Assembly: GCF_014192375.1 (NCBI RefSeq)
Contig: NZ_JACHXV010000003.1
Location: 1-64,000 of the forward strand
Direction of reading: 5' to 3'
Length of the DNA: 64,000 bases
DNA from: Endobacter medicaginis
Lineage (GTDB): Bacteria; Pseudomonadota; Alphaproteobacteria; Acetobacterales; Acetobacteraceae
The notes beneath the pieces are model-generated. The model searched no databases and was not told the DNA's origin. It saw nothing but the letters and a program-made list of their open reading frames with translations. This document shows, piece after piece, positions 55,997 through 64,000 of the stretch; within the stretch, counting starts at the first letter, position 1, and every line of letters begins with the position of its first letter. Made by a program: the position numbers and the translations under genes.

Positions 55997-56527
55997 TCAG
56001 ACCTTCTCGACCTGACCGAACTCGAGATCGACGGGAGTCGAGCGGCCGAAGATCGACACGCTGACCTTGAGGCGACCCTTCTCCTCGTCGACTTCCTCGA
56101 CGACGCCGTTGAAGCTGGTGAACGGGCCGTCGGCGACGCGGATCTGCTCGCCGATGACGTAGATCACCGCCGGGCGGGCACGTTCGACGCCCTCGGTGCT
56201 CTGCTTCATGATGCGCTCGGCCTCGGCCTCGGTGATCGGCGAGGGGCGGGTCTTGCTGCCGAGGAAGCCGGTCACCTTGGGGGTGTCCTTGACCAGATGC
56301 CAGGCGTCGTCGGTGAGCTCCATCTTCACCAGCACGTAACCGGGGAAGAACTTGCGCTCGGAATTGACCTTCTGGCCGCGGCGGACCTCGATGACGTCCT
56401 CGGACGGCACCAGGACCTCCTCGAAATGGTCGTCGAGGCCTTTCAGAGCGGCCTGCTCCTTGATGGCGGCGGCGATCTTCTTCTCGAAGCCCGAATAGAC
56501 GTGAACGACATACCAGCGCTTGGCCAT
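55997..56527 (-). CDS. nusG: Transcription termination/antitermination protein NusG
   Basis: This 176-residue protein has an N-terminal NGN domain ([52 protein letters not shown]) and a C-terminal KOW domain ([48 protein letters not shown]). It binds RNA polymerase and couples it to Rho or the ribosome. ATG 56527 gives the standard MAKRWYVVH start. It lies ten bases after secE. Confidence 0.97.
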   Translation of the reverse strand: MAKRWYVVHVYSGFEKKIAAAIKEQAALKGLDDHFEEVLVPSEDVIEVRRGQKVNSERKFFPGYVLVKMELTDDAWHLVKDTPKVTGFLGSKTRPSPITEAEAERIMKQSTEGVERARPAVIYVIGEQIRVADGPFTSFNGVVEEVDEEKGRLKVSVSIFGRSTPVDLEFGQVEKV

Positions 56528-56537
56528 GATCCGACCC

Positions 56538-56717
56538 TCAGCCCCCCAGGCCAAACAAAGAACGTACCGCGATGCCGATCAGCTGATCGACGATGAAGAA
56601 GAATGCCGCCGTCAGAGCTGCCATGGCCAGCACCAGCCCGGTGGTGATCAGCGTCTCGCGACGGGTCGGCCAGGTGACGCGCTGTGCTTCGGCACGCACG
56701 TCGGCCAGGAATTTCAT
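56538..56717 (-). CDS. secE: Preprotein translocase subunit SecE
   Basis: This 59-residue protein has the single-helix short SecE form: a basic amphipathic start ([21 protein letters not shown]) and one membrane helix, about 28-50. It clamps SecY in the inner membrane. ATG 56717 was chosen; a TTG at 56732 would add five residues. It lies between tRNA-Trp and nusG, the usual bacterial order. Confidence 0.93.
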   Translation of the reverse strand: MKFLADVRAEAQRVTWPTRRETLITTGLVLAMAALTAAFFFIVDQLIGIAVRSLFGLGG

Positions 56718-56876
56718 CGGTGAGACGGCCAAGGTGACGACACCCTCATGACAGCAGACACAGCACAGAGCAGACCGGCGCGCCGGACGGCACGCCGCCC
56801 GACATATCGGTATTCAGACCGCTCCGGGCAGGAAAAGGGCAGGTCGGATCCGTGCGGCGCTCGCCGGTCCGGCCGG

Positions 56877-56953
56877 TGGCAGGGGTGGAGGGTCTCGAAC
56901 CCCCAGCCTCCGGTTTTGGAGACCGGCGCTCTAGCCAATTGAGCTACACCCCT
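56877..56953 (-). tRNA. tRNA-Trp (anticodon CCA)
   Basis: On the minus strand the acceptor AGGGGTG (from 56953) pairs with CACCCCT, the anticodon stem-loop is CCGGTCT-CCA-AAACCGG, and the T-loop is GGTTCGAGACC. The CCA end is encoded. It is placed directly upstream of secE-nusG, probably on the same transcript. Confidence 0.95.
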
Positions 56954-57031
56954 GCAGGACCGAACCCGGCGCCGCAGCGAGCCGTCCGCAGCCAAGCCTG
57001 TCCTGCCTGTCCGCACCCGGCGCGAGCGCCG

Positions 57032-57060
57032 TAAAAAGAACGCGCGGCCGCCAAAGTCAA
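57032..57060 (-). promoter_or_regulatory. Promoter of the tRNA-Trp-secE-nusG unit
   Basis: On the minus strand TTGACT (57060-57055) and TTTTTA (57037-57032) are 17 bases apart. The -10 is followed by a GC-rich CGGCGC discriminator typical of stringently controlled stable-RNA promoters. The mature tRNA starts about 70 bases downstream. Confidence 0.5.
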
Positions 57061-57092
57061 GAGCGGTCGGTCGGTGACGCGCGCAACGGGTC

Positions 57093-57121
57093 TTGCGGGA
57101 CGGTCCGAGACGCGGTTTAAC
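57093..57121 (+). promoter_or_regulatory. Promoter of tRNA-Gly
   Basis: TTGCGG (57093-57098) and TTTAAC (57116-57121) are 17 bases apart, 13 bases before the mature tRNA 5' end. Confidence 0.5.
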
Positions 57122-57134
57122 GCAGGCGTCCGGC

Positions 57135-57208
57135 GCGGGCGTAGCATAGTGGTAATGCAGTAGCCTTCCAAGCTACCGAGGAGGGTTCGATTCCCTTCGC
57201 CCGCTCCA
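57135..57208 (+). tRNA. tRNA-Gly (anticodon TCC)
   Basis: The acceptor GCGGGCG pairs with CGCCCGC, the anticodon stem-loop is GTAGCCT-TCC-AAGCTAC, and the T-loop is GGTTCGATTCC. CCA is encoded at 57206-57208. It is divergent from tRNA-Trp. Confidence 0.95.
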
Positions 57209-57263
57209 GCCTTCCCCCCCATCGCCCTGAGCTACAGACCCGAAGCTGACCCCAAGGTCAGGA

Positions 57264-57292
57264 TTGGCGGCGACCCCGTGCGCTGCTAGCGT
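57264..57292 (+). promoter_or_regulatory. Candidate promoter of the ribose-type ABC operon
   Basis: TTGGCG (57264-57269) and TAGCGT (57287-57292) are 17 bases apart. The pair also fits the alphaproteobacterial pattern TTGACGS-N10-14-GCTANAWC, with GCTAGCGT at the -10. About 60 bases of leader precede the substrate-binding-protein gene. Confidence 0.4.
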
Positions 57293-57353
57293 GGCGCCTG
57301 GACCGGCAAAGCCGGCCACACGACAAGAAAAAAACACCACGGGAAACGTCATC

Positions 57354-58304
57354 ATGGATCGTCGTCTGTTCCTGGGCTCATGCGTCGGCATGGGCTCCCT
57401 GCTGCTGCCGCGTCCACTGCGCGCCGCCCCCGGAGCCGCCGGAGCCGGCCGGCCGAAGATCGGGCTGGTGATGAAATCGCTGGCCAACGAGTTCTTCAAG
57501 GACATGCAGGAAGGCGCGGTCGCCTACGCGGGCAAGCGCGGCGATTTCGATCTGCTGGCGGTCGGCATCCAGTCCGAGACCGATATCGACGGCCAGATCG
57601 CCGCCGTCGAGACGCTGGTGGCGCGCGGGATCAGCGGCCTGGTGATAGCGCCGGCCGACTCCCGCGCCCTGGTGCCCCCCGTCGCGCGGGCGATGCGGGC
57701 CGGCATCAAGGTGATCAATATCGACGTCGCCTTCGATCCGCAGGCGCTGGCGCGCCATCACGTCGACATCGCCTTCGTCGGTCCCGACAACCGCGCCGGC
57801 GCGCGCATGTCGGGCGAGGTGCTGGCGCACGCGCTCGGCCAGGGCGGCAAGGTGGCGATCGTGGAGGGCAACCCGGGGGCGGAGAACGGCGCGCAGCGCA
57901 AGCTCGGCTTCATGGACGCGATCGGCGCCGGCGGCCTCACCCTGCTCGACAGCCGCACCGCGCACTGGGAGACCGAGGAGGCCAATACGGTGTTCTCGAA
58001 CATGCTCACCGCGCATCCCGACATCCAGGGCGTGATGGCGGCCAATGACTCGATGGCGCTCGGCGTGGTCAAGGCGATCGAGGCGAGCGGTGCGCGCGGC
58101 CGCATCAAGGTGGTGAGCTTCGACAACATCCCTGCCATCCGGCCGTTGCTCAAGGATGGCGAGGTGCTCGCCACCGTCGATCAGTTCGGCTCGCAGCTCG
58201 CCGCCGCGGGGCTCGACAACGTGCTCAAGGAGCTCGCCGGTCAGAACCTGACCGGCTGGATCCGCACCCCGCTCAAGCTGGTGACGGGTCGCGACGTCGC
58301 CTGA
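57354..58304 (+). CDS. rbsB: Ribose-type ABC transporter, periplasmic substrate-binding protein
   Basis: This 316-residue protein has a twin-arginine-like signal (DRRLFLG at residues 2-8, hydrophobic core, cut after LRAA at about 27) and a type-1 periplasmic sugar-binding domain: KIGLVMKSLANEFFKDMQEGA, GISGLVIAPADSRALVP, DIAFVGPDNRAGARMSGE, VMAANDSMALGVVKA, and VVSFDNIPAIRPLL. It binds a pentose or related sugar in the periplasm. Ribose is the family default, not proven. GGGAAA lies nine bases before ATG 57354. It heads a three-gene operon. Confidence 0.88.
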   Translation: MDRRLFLGSCVGMGSLLLPRPLRAAPGAAGAGRPKIGLVMKSLANEFFKDMQEGAVAYAGKRGDFDLLAVGIQSETDIDGQIAAVETLVARGISGLVIAPADSRALVPPVARAMRAGIKVINIDVAFDPQALARHHVDIAFVGPDNRAGARMSGEVLAHALGQGGKVAIVEGNPGAENGAQRKLGFMDAIGAGGLTLLDSRTAHWETEEANTVFSNMLTAHPDIQGVMAANDSMALGVVKAIEASGARGRIKVVSFDNIPAIRPLLKDGEVLATVDQFGSQLAAAGLDNVLKELAGQNLTGWIRTPLKLVTGRDVA

Positions 58305-58311
58305 GCCGGCG

Positions 58312-59880
58312 ATGCTCGAGCTGGACGGGCTGACCAAGCGTTTCCCCGGCGTGCTGGCGCTCGACGGCGTGTCGCTGTCGATCGCGGGCGGCGAGATGCA
58401 TGCGCTCGCCGGCGAGAACGGGGCGGGCAAGTCGAGCCTGATCCGCCTGCTGGCCGGCATCCACCGGCCGGACGCGGGCACGATGCGCCTTGGCGGCGCG
58501 CCCTATGCGCCCTCGGTGCCGCTGGATGCGATCCGCGCCGGGCTGCGGGTCGTGCATCAGGAGCTCAACCTGCTGCCTGCGCTCAGCGTGGCCGAGAACC
58601 TGCTCTTCGAGCGCCTGCCGCGCCGCGCCGGGCTGCTCGACCGGCGACGGCTGGACGAGCGCGCCCGCGCCCTGCTCGCCTCGGTGGGGCTGGACGGTCT
58701 CGATCCGCGGCGCCGGGTCGAGACCCTGGGCATCGCGCAGTGCCAGCTCATCGAGATCGCCCGCGCCGTCGGCGGCGGCGAGACCGAAGGCCGTGTGCTG
58801 ATCCTCGACGAGCCGACCGCGACGCTGACACCGCGCGAGAGCGCGCGCCTGTTCGAGCTGATCGAACGGCTGCGCGCGCGCGGCATGACGATGATCTATG
58901 TCTCGCACCACCTCGCCGAGATCTTCGCGCTGTGCGACCGGGTCAGCGTGCTGCGGAACGGCAGGCTGGTCGAGACACGGCCCACGGCGCAGACCGATGC
59001 GTCGGGCCTGATCCGCGCGATGCTCGGGCGCGCGCTTGCCGCGCAGGAGGCGGCGGCCGGGCACCTGCGTCCGCCGCCCGACGCGTCGCGACCGCCCGCG
59101 CTCGAATTGCGCGGGGTGAGGCCGCGGGCTGCGCCCTCCGCGCCCAGGCAGGTCGCCGGCGAGCGGCCGGGCGGCATCGACCTCGTGCTGCGTCATGGCG
59201 AGATCGTCGGCATCGCCGGGCTGGTGGGGGCGGGGCGGACCGAGCTGCTGCGTGCGATCTTCGGTGCCGACGGACGTGCGCCCGGCACGATGCTGCGCGA
59301 CGGGCACGAAGTTCGCATCGCCGCGCCGTCGGACGCGACCCGTCAGGGGATCGGACTGCTGACCGAGGACCGCAAGCGGGAGGGGCTGGTGTTGCCGATG
59401 TCGGCCGCGATCAACACCTCGCTCGCCGCCCTGCGCCGCATCGCGCGGGCCGGCATCCTGCGCCCGGCCGCCGAGCGTGCGGCCTGCATGGAACAGGCGG
59501 GGCGGCTGTCGACACGGCTGAGCGGCCCGGGCCAGAAGGTGGTCGAGCTGTCGGGCGGCAACCAGCAGAAGGTGGTGCTGGCGAAATGGCTATTGGCCGG
59601 GACGCGCGTGCTGATGCTCGACGAGCCGACCCGCGGCATCGATGTCGGTGCGAAGGCGGAGATCCACGACCTGCTGGACCGCCTCGCCGCCTCCGGCCAC
59701 GCGCTGCTGGTGGTCTCGTCGGAGCTGCCCGAGCTGATGCGGCTGTGCGACCGCATCGAGGTGATGTCGCGCGGCCGCATCGCCGGCAGTCTCGAACGCG
59801 CCGAGTTCAGCGAGGAGCGCATCCTCGAACTCGCCTATCGCGGCTTTGTCGATCCCCGCACCTCAGGAGCCGGACCTTGA
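58312..59880 (+). CDS. rbsA: Ribose-type ABC transporter, duplicated ATP-binding protein
   Basis: This 522-residue protein has two fused ABC domains, as usual for sugar importers of the RbsA/MglA/XylG group. The first Walker A is GENGAGKSS (34-42), with the modified signature VETLGIAQCQLIEIARA and ILDEPTATL in Walker B. The second domain has VGAGRTELLRAIF as a degenerate Walker A, then VVELSGGNQQKVVLAKWL and MLDEPTRGIDVGAK. It drives uptake at the inner membrane. ATG 58312 starts seven bases after rbsB. Confidence 0.92.
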   Translation: MLELDGLTKRFPGVLALDGVSLSIAGGEMHALAGENGAGKSSLIRLLAGIHRPDAGTMRLGGAPYAPSVPLDAIRAGLRVVHQELNLLPALSVAENLLFERLPRRAGLLDRRRLDERARALLASVGLDGLDPRRRVETLGIAQCQLIEIARAVGGGETEGRVLILDEPTATLTPRESARLFELIERLRARGMTMIYVSHHLAEIFALCDRVSVLRNGRLVETRPTAQTDASGLIRAMLGRALAAQEAAAGHLRPPPDASRPPALELRGVRPRAAPSAPRQVAGERPGGIDLVLRHGEIVGIAGLVGAGRTELLRAIFGADGRAPGTMLRDGHEVRIAAPSDATRQGIGLLTEDRKREGLVLPMSAAINTSLAALRRIARAGILRPAAERAACMEQAGRLSTRLSGPGQKVVELSGGNQQKVVLAKWLLAGTRVLMLDEPTRGIDVGAKAEIHDLLDRLAASGHALLVVSSELPELMRLCDRIEVMSRGRIAGSLERAEFSEERILELAYRGFVDPRTSGAGP

Positions 59881-60851
59881 CCGATCCCCTCGCACGGCGC
59901 CTGCGCGCCGTGGTGCGCGAGGCCGGCATCGGTGTCGCGCTGCTGCTGGTGGTGGCGTTCTTCGCGCTGTTCGCACCGGGCTTCCTGGGCGAGACCAACC
60001 TGTCGAACATCCTCACCCAGGTCACCATCAACCTGATCCTGGCGACGGGGATGACGTTCGCGATCCTGATCGGGGGCATCGACCTGTCGGTCGGCGCAGT
60101 GATGGCGTTGTGTGCCGTGGTCGGTGGCACGGTGATGCAGGCGCCGTTCCTGCCGCCCTGGGCCGCGGTCTGCGCAGGCATCGCCGCCAGCCTCGCGGTG
60201 GGCATGGTGGCGGGGGCGCTCAACGGCGCGATCAGCGCGTTGTGGGGTATCCCCTCCTTCATCGTCACGCTCGGCATGCTCAACGTGGCGCGCGGCTCGG
60301 CACTGGAGGTGACCGATGCGCGCTCGATCTATGATTTTCCCGATGCCTTCCTCGCCTTCGGCAGTGCGCATCTGTTCGGTCTGCCGCTGATGTTCCTGCT
60401 CGCACTCGGCCTGCTCGCCTTCGGCTGGGTGGTGCTGACGCGTACCGTGTTCGGGCGGATGATCTATGCGATCGGCAACAACGAGGAGGCGGTGCGGCTG
60501 TCGGGGCATCGCACGCTGCGGGTCCGTGTCGCCGCCTTCACCATCACCGGGCTGTGCGTCGGCATCGCGGCGATGGTCTATGTCACGCGGCTGTCGATCG
60601 CCAATCCGATCCTCGGCGTGGGGTTCGAGCTCAACGCGATCGCTGCGGTGATCATCGGCGGCACCTCGCTGTCCGGCGGCCGAGGCTCGCTGTTCGGCAC
60701 GCTGCTCGGCGCGATCGTCATCGGCGTGCTCGGCAACGGGCTGGTGCTGATGGGGATGAGCGATTTCAGCCGCCAGATCGTCACCGGCGCGGTGATCATC
60801 CTCGCCGTGGTGCTCGATTCCTACCGTGCGCGGCTGTCAGCGGCAGGCTGA
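59877..60851 (+). CDS. rbsC: Ribose-type ABC transporter, permease
   Basis: This 324-residue permease has eight to ten membrane helices with BPD_transp_2 family signatures: GMTFAILIGGIDLSVGAVMAL, GIPSFIVTLGMLNVARG, YAIGNNEEAVRLSGHR (the loop docking the ATPase) and IGGTSLSGGRGSLFGTLLGA. The start is TTG 59877, overlapping the rbsA stop, with AGGAG seven bases upstream. The 3' end overlaps the convergent Sel1-repeat gene by 31 bases. No kinase or regulator gene accompanies the operon. Confidence 0.92.
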   Translation: MTDPLARRLRAVVREAGIGVALLLVVAFFALFAPGFLGETNLSNILTQVTINLILATGMTFAILIGGIDLSVGAVMALCAVVGGTVMQAPFLPPWAAVCAGIAASLAVGMVAGALNGAISALWGIPSFIVTLGMLNVARGSALEVTDARSIYDFPDAFLAFGSAHLFGLPLMFLLALGLLAFGWVVLTRTVFGRMIYAIGNNEEAVRLSGHRTLRVRVAAFTITGLCVGIAAMVYVTRLSIANPILGVGFELNAIAAVIIGGTSLSGGRGSLFGTLLGAIVIGVLGNGLVLMGMSDFSRQIVTGAVIILAVVLDSYRARLSAAG

Positions 60852-61573
60852 GGGCGCAGACGTGCGGCGATCTCGCCGGCAAGTCGTTTGAGTTCGGGCG
60901 TGGGTGCGTTCGCGCAGGCAATCGCGGTGACCTGCGCCATCGCGGTAAGGATGTCCTCGGTCGCCTCGGGCAGGGCGGCCTGCCAGAGCCCCACGGCCTC
61001 CTGCCACTGGCCGCGCTCGGCGTGCCAGACGGCGAGGTTGTGGCGGCCGCGATAATCGCCGGCCTCCGCCGACCGGCGATACCACTGCAGCGCGATGGCA
61101 GGATCGCGCGGGCGGTCCCAGCCCTCGTCATGGAAGCGGGCGACGAGGTTCATCGACTTGGCGTGGCCGTCCCGTGCGGCCGCCTCGAACAGCGCATAGG
61201 CCGCGAGGCGGTCGCGCGGCACGCCACGGCCGCGCAGTTGCATGTTGGCGAGGTTGTAGCGCCCCCATGGGTCACCGAGCGCTGCGGCGGCCCGATAGGA
61301 GGCCGCCGCGGCAGCAAGGTCGCGGGTGGTTCCCCAGCCCTGTTCGAGGCAGCGGCCGCGCATGTTGAGGCCCGGCGCATGGCCGGCCCCGGCGGCGATG
61401 CAGAACCAGCTGAAGCCACGCGCCGGATCGCGTGGCTGTCCGGCCGCGCCGTCGAGCAGGGCCTGCGCATACAGCATCTGGGCCTCGACATGCCCGGCCT
61501 CCGCGGCGGCGCGCAGCGCGTCGGGCGGGGCGGGGGCAGGTTTTGCCCGGCGCAGGCGGGAAAGGATTGCCAT
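60821..61573 (-). CDS. Sel1/TPR-repeat protein
   Basis: This 250-residue protein consists of about five Sel1-like repeats (residues 18-200), for example HVEAQMLYAQALLDG, APGLNMRGRCLEQG and GRYNLANMQLRGRG. Sel1 repeats are scaffolds for protein interaction. No signal peptide is obvious, so it may be cytosolic. ATG 61573 is preferred; GTG 61588 would add five residues. It is divergent from the siderophore receptor gene across a Fur-box-like site, and in related bacteria such proteins sit beside TonB receptor/PiuC pairs. An iron-uptake link is inferred. Confidence 0.8.
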   Translation of the reverse strand: MAILSRLRRAKPAPAPPDALRAAAEAGHVEAQMLYAQALLDGAAGQPRDPARGFSWFCIAAGAGHAPGLNMRGRCLEQGWGTTRDLAAAAASYRAAAALGDPWGRYNLANMQLRGRGVPRDRLAAYALFEAAARDGHAKSMNLVARFHDEGWDRPRDPAIALQWYRRSAEAGDYRGRHNLAVWHAERGQWQEAVGLWQAALPEATEDILTAMAQVTAIACANAPTPELKRLAGEIAARLRPQPAADSRAR

Positions 61574-61603
61574 AGGGAAATGTTTCACTTAAGTCGACGC
61601 GAC

Positions 61604-61618
61604 TGAGAAGCGTTATCA
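61604..61618. promoter_or_regulatory. Fur-box-like site
   Basis: TGAGAAGCGTTATCA matches the 7-1-7 Fur consensus TGATAATNATTATCA at about 11 of 14 defined positions. It lies 17 bases before the TonB receptor start, where iron-bound Fur would block expression. It could also affect the divergent Sel1 gene. Confidence 0.6.
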
Positions 61619-61634
61619 ACTGGAGACCGACCCG

Positions 61635-63878
61635 ATGGCAAGCTCAACTCCCACGGTCGGACTGGCGCTGGCCGGCGCGTGGCTGTGGCTGCCGGCAGCA
61701 CAGGCGGCGACACCGCCGGGCGATGCGGCCGCCGACGAGGGCGGCCATCGGCATGGCGGCGAGCATCACCGTCATGACCACGACCATGACCACGACCACG
61801 ATCACCCGGGGACGGAGCATGCCGGCTATGACGGCAGGGTCGAGGAGGAGAGCTATCTGGTGCACGGGGTGCGCGGCTATCAGGAGAAAAGCGCGCATCT
61901 CAGCCGCATCGCCACCCGGCTGGTCGACACCCCGCAGAGCATCACCGTGATCCCGCAGGCGCTGCTCAAGGACCAGGGCACGGTCAACATGCTGCAGGCA
62001 CTCAAGACCGTGCCCGGCATCTCGATCGCCGCCGGCGAGGGCGGCCAGCAGGGCGACAACCTGTCGATCCGCGGCTTCAACGCGCAGAACGATTTCTACC
62101 GCGACGGCATGCTCGATTTCGGCAGCTACTACCGCGACCCGTTCGATCTGGAGTCGATCGACGTGCTCAAGGGGCCGTCGGCGACGCTATTCGGGCGCGG
62201 CTCGACGGGTGGCGTGATCAACCAGACCACCAAGGCCGCCGGCGGCGCGCATACCGAGGCCACCGCCGCCTTCGGCACCGACGGCACCACGCGGGCAACG
62301 ATCGATTACGGCCGCCAGTCGTCGATGCTCGGCGGCTCCGCCTTCCGTCTCAACGCGATGGTGCATGATGCCGGCATGGCGGGCATCGACCTCGCCCGCA
62401 CGCGACGCTACGGCATCGCGCCCTCGCTGGCCTTCGGTCTGAACACCGACACGGTGTTCCGCATCGACTATTTCCGCCAGCAGTCGTTCGATCGCCAGTA
62501 TTACGGCATCCCCTGGATCAACGGCAGCCCCGCGCCGGTGTCGCGGTCGAACTATTACGGCTATCGCGACGACTACCTGCGCTCGATCGTCAATGTCGGC
62601 ACGCTGCGGCTGGACCACACGGTCAATTCGCATCTCCGCCTCCGCGACCAGCTCCGCTACTCGACCTACAATCTCGGCCAGCGCGCCACCGAGCCGCTGA
62701 TCCTCGGCTATTCGCCTTACCAGAACATCGTCAATGCGAACGTGCCGCTGTCGTCGGTCAACATCTCGCGCAACGTGCTCGCACTGACCGGCCCGTCGAC
62801 GCTGCTCGACAACCAGGCCGAGTTCGCCGCCGATTTCGCGACCTTCGGCATCCGCCACCAGATGACCGGCGGCGTCGAGGTGCAGCGCCAGAGCGCGGAC
62901 ATCACCCGCTGGACCTATCTGCCGCGCACTACCACGCCGCTGTTCGACCCCAATACCGGTGCTGCGCTGACCGTGCGGCCGACGCTGCGCTCGATCTCCG
63001 GGACGGTGTCGAACGATGTGGCGCCCTACATCAACGACACACTCAGCTTCGGCCGCCACTGGCAGGTGCTGCTCGGCTGGCGCTGGGACCAGTACACCAC
63101 CGAATACAAGCAGATCGTCGCCCCCGCGGTGCATGTCACCCGCACCGACCAGAAGCCGTCCTGGCGCGGGGCGATCGTCTATCATCCGGTCGACAACGCC
63201 TCGGTCTATGTCAGCGGCGGCACCAGCTTCGATCCCTCGGGCGAGAACGTCTCGCTGACTGCGTCGACTGCGGCGGTGCCGCCCGAGACCTCGGCCACGG
63301 TCGAGCTCGGCGGCAAATGGGATATCGGCCGGCTGTCGCTGACCTCTGCGGTCTATCAGATCCAGATGTACAACGTCCGCGAAACCAACCCGGCCGATGC
63401 GACGCAGACCATCCTCGCCGGCAACTACCGCGCGCGCGGCTTCGAGCTCCAGGCGAGCGGCCACATCACGAGGCGCTGGGAGATTTTCGGCGGCTACAGC
63501 TACAACGACGTCGTTGTGGTCTCCTCGCCGAACCGGCTCGAGCTCGGCAACTCCCCGCCCAACGCGCCCAAGCATACCGTGGCATTGTGGACCGAATACC
63601 ACCTGCCCTGGCTGCCGATGGAGCTGGGCGCGGGCGTGAACTACGTCTCCACCCGCACCGCCAGCTCGCTGCCGATCTCCGGCACCACGGTGATCGAGCG
63701 TGCGCCGGGCTACGCGACGATGCAGTTGATGGCGAAGTATCAGATCACCCCGCGCTTCTCCGGCCAGGTGAACCTCACCAACGTCACCGACACCACCTAT
63801 TACGATGCGCTGCATCCCAGCCATATCGTGATGGGCCCCGCGCGGGCGGCGCTGTTCAGCTTCGACTACAAGCTCTGA
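61635..63878 (+). CDS. TonB-dependent siderophore receptor with N-terminal His-rich segment
   Basis: This 747-residue outer-membrane receptor has a signal peptide (1-24), then an unusual histidine/aspartate-rich segment at 38-62 with a run of His-Asp pairs, a plug domain (about 85-200: DTPQSITVIPQALL, LSIRGFNAQNDFYRDGM, IDVLKGPSATLFGRGSTGGVINQ) and a 22-strand beta-barrel ending in the aromatic LFSFDYKL. It resembles the catecholate (Fiu-type) group. The His-rich segment is probably periplasmic and could hold metal ions. A Fur-box-like site precedes it, and a PiuC-type gene follows with overlapping codons (TGATG). Confidence 0.92.
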   Translation: MASSTPTVGLALAGAWLWLPAAQAATPPGDAAADEGGHRHGGEHHRHDHDHDHDHDHPGTEHAGYDGRVEEESYLVHGVRGYQEKSAHLSRIATRLVDTPQSITVIPQALLKDQGTVNMLQALKTVPGISIAAGEGGQQGDNLSIRGFNAQNDFYRDGMLDFGSYYRDPFDLESIDVLKGPSATLFGRGSTGGVINQTTKAAGGAHTEATAAFGTDGTTRATIDYGRQSSMLGGSAFRLNAMVHDAGMAGIDLARTRRYGIAPSLAFGLNTDTVFRIDYFRQQSFDRQYYGIPWINGSPAPVSRSNYYGYRDDYLRSIVNVGTLRLDHTVNSHLRLRDQLRYSTYNLGQRATEPLILGYSPYQNIVNANVPLSSVNISRNVLALTGPSTLLDNQAEFAADFATFGIRHQMTGGVEVQRQSADITRWTYLPRTTTPLFDPNTGAALTVRPTLRSISGTVSNDVAPYINDTLSFGRHWQVLLGWRWDQYTTEYKQIVAPAVHVTRTDQKPSWRGAIVYHPVDNASVYVSGGTSFDPSGENVSLTASTAAVPPETSATVELGGKWDIGRLSLTSAVYQIQMYNVRETNPADATQTILAGNYRARGFELQASGHITRRWEIFGGYSYNDVVVVSSPNRLELGNSPPNAPKHTVALWTEYHLPWLPMELGAGVNYVSTRTASSLPISGTTVIERAPGYATMQLMAKYQITPRFSGQVNLTNVTDTTYYDALHPSHIVMGPARAALFSFDYKL

Positions 63879-64000
63879 TGCTGGTCGTCCTCGACGACAT
63901 CATCGAGGCCGACGCGCTCGGCGCGATGCGGGCAAGGCTGCGGCGCGACGCGCACTGGCTGGACGGGCGGATGACCGCCGGCCACCAGTCGGCGCGCGTC
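63878..64000 (+). CDS. PiuC-type Fe(II)/2-oxoglutarate dioxygenase, 5' part
   Basis: Only the first 41 residues are present before the window ends. They match the start of PKHD-type hydroxylases (PiuC/YbiX): LDDIIEADALGAMRARL and WLDGRMTAGHQSARV, where the DGRxTAGxQS motif is diagnostic. The family is regularly encoded next to siderophore receptors and induced by iron starvation; the substrate is unknown. The start ATG shares its first base with the receptor's stop codon. Confidence 0.85.
   Translation, partial: MLVVLDDIIEADALGAMRARLRRDAHWLDGRMTAGHQSARV

Noticed and set aside
61738-61806. Possible tandem repeat or CRISPR-like array in the His-rich region
   Set aside because: The six-base periodicity simply encodes His-Asp pairs inside an open reading frame; there are no spacers or longer repeats.
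62187-63824. A 545-codon minus-strand frame inside the TonB receptor gene
   Set aside because: It is antisense to a complete TonB receptor; low-complexity Arg/Gly/Val/His composition.

Overview
The window looks like a GC-rich chromosome segment of an alphaproteobacterium, most probably from the family Acetobacteraceae (order Rhodospirillales). The reasons are the very high GC at third codon positions, the tRNA-Trp/secE/nusG arrangement, a Sinorhizobium-type che operon, and AAGAACC/GAAAAAGAAG interspersed repeats that I remember as common in acetic-acid-bacterial genomes. This is inferred from gene content; no 16S gene is present. I see no IS element, prophage, CRISPR array or plasmid function. 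It reads as ordinary chromosome with several lineage-specific islands.

Layout. 1-3803: the end of a thiolase, a DUF2721 membrane protein, and a two-gene unit for exported purine-nucleoside handling (NUP-family protein plus a secreted adenosine deaminase). 3804-12080: a DUF2945 gene, then a lipid-modification locus of DUF2177, two CFA-type methyltransferases, DUF1295, an FAD amine-oxidase-like protein, DUF1365 and a DUF6134-like protein, closed by an ECF sigma factor and an RskA-type anti-sigma factor. This matches the mycobacterial sigK locus almost gene for gene. 12183-16284: an esterase, ferredoxin-NADP reductase, glutathione reductase and a DUF1275 protein. 16292-22914: small envelope proteins, an EamA exporter, class II DAHP synthase, nicotinate phosphoribosyltransferase and glutamyl-tRNA synthetase.

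22914-25245: a palindromic element followed by two tandem paralogous glycosyltransferases that share a C-terminal NPDV module. 25311-27748: cysS, trmJ and a small membrane protein. 27788-35944 (minus strand): a complete chemotaxis operon, mcp-STAS-cheY1-cheA-cheW-cheR-cheB-cheY2-cheD-cheT. Its last gene carries the DXXXQ phosphatase motif of the recently described CheT family. 36137-43521: rpsD with a canonical promoter, prfC, and a surface-polysaccharide block (gmhA, a two-domain glycosyltransferase, an FkbM methyltransferase with coiled coils).

43535-48672: a Nudix hydrolase, an MFS carrier, an HTH/S24-like regulator, pdxJ, a second palindromic element and pyrD. 48687-52763: tRNA-Thr and pqiABC (MCE-type envelope lipid transport). 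52711-55976: an AbrB-family membrane protein, a YecD-like hydrolase divergent from a TetR regulator with two matching operators, and a metallo-beta-lactamase-fold hydrolase. 55997-57208: nusG, secE, tRNA-Trp and a divergent tRNA-Gly. 57354-60851: a ribose-type ABC transporter. 60821-64000: a Sel1-repeat protein divergent from a Fur-box-preceded, histidine-rich TonB siderophore receptor, and the start of a PiuC-type dioxygenase.

Genes are densely packed. Four-base start/stop overlaps, GTG/TTG starts and convergent 3' overlaps are common, so several start sites below are choices, and I give the alternatives.
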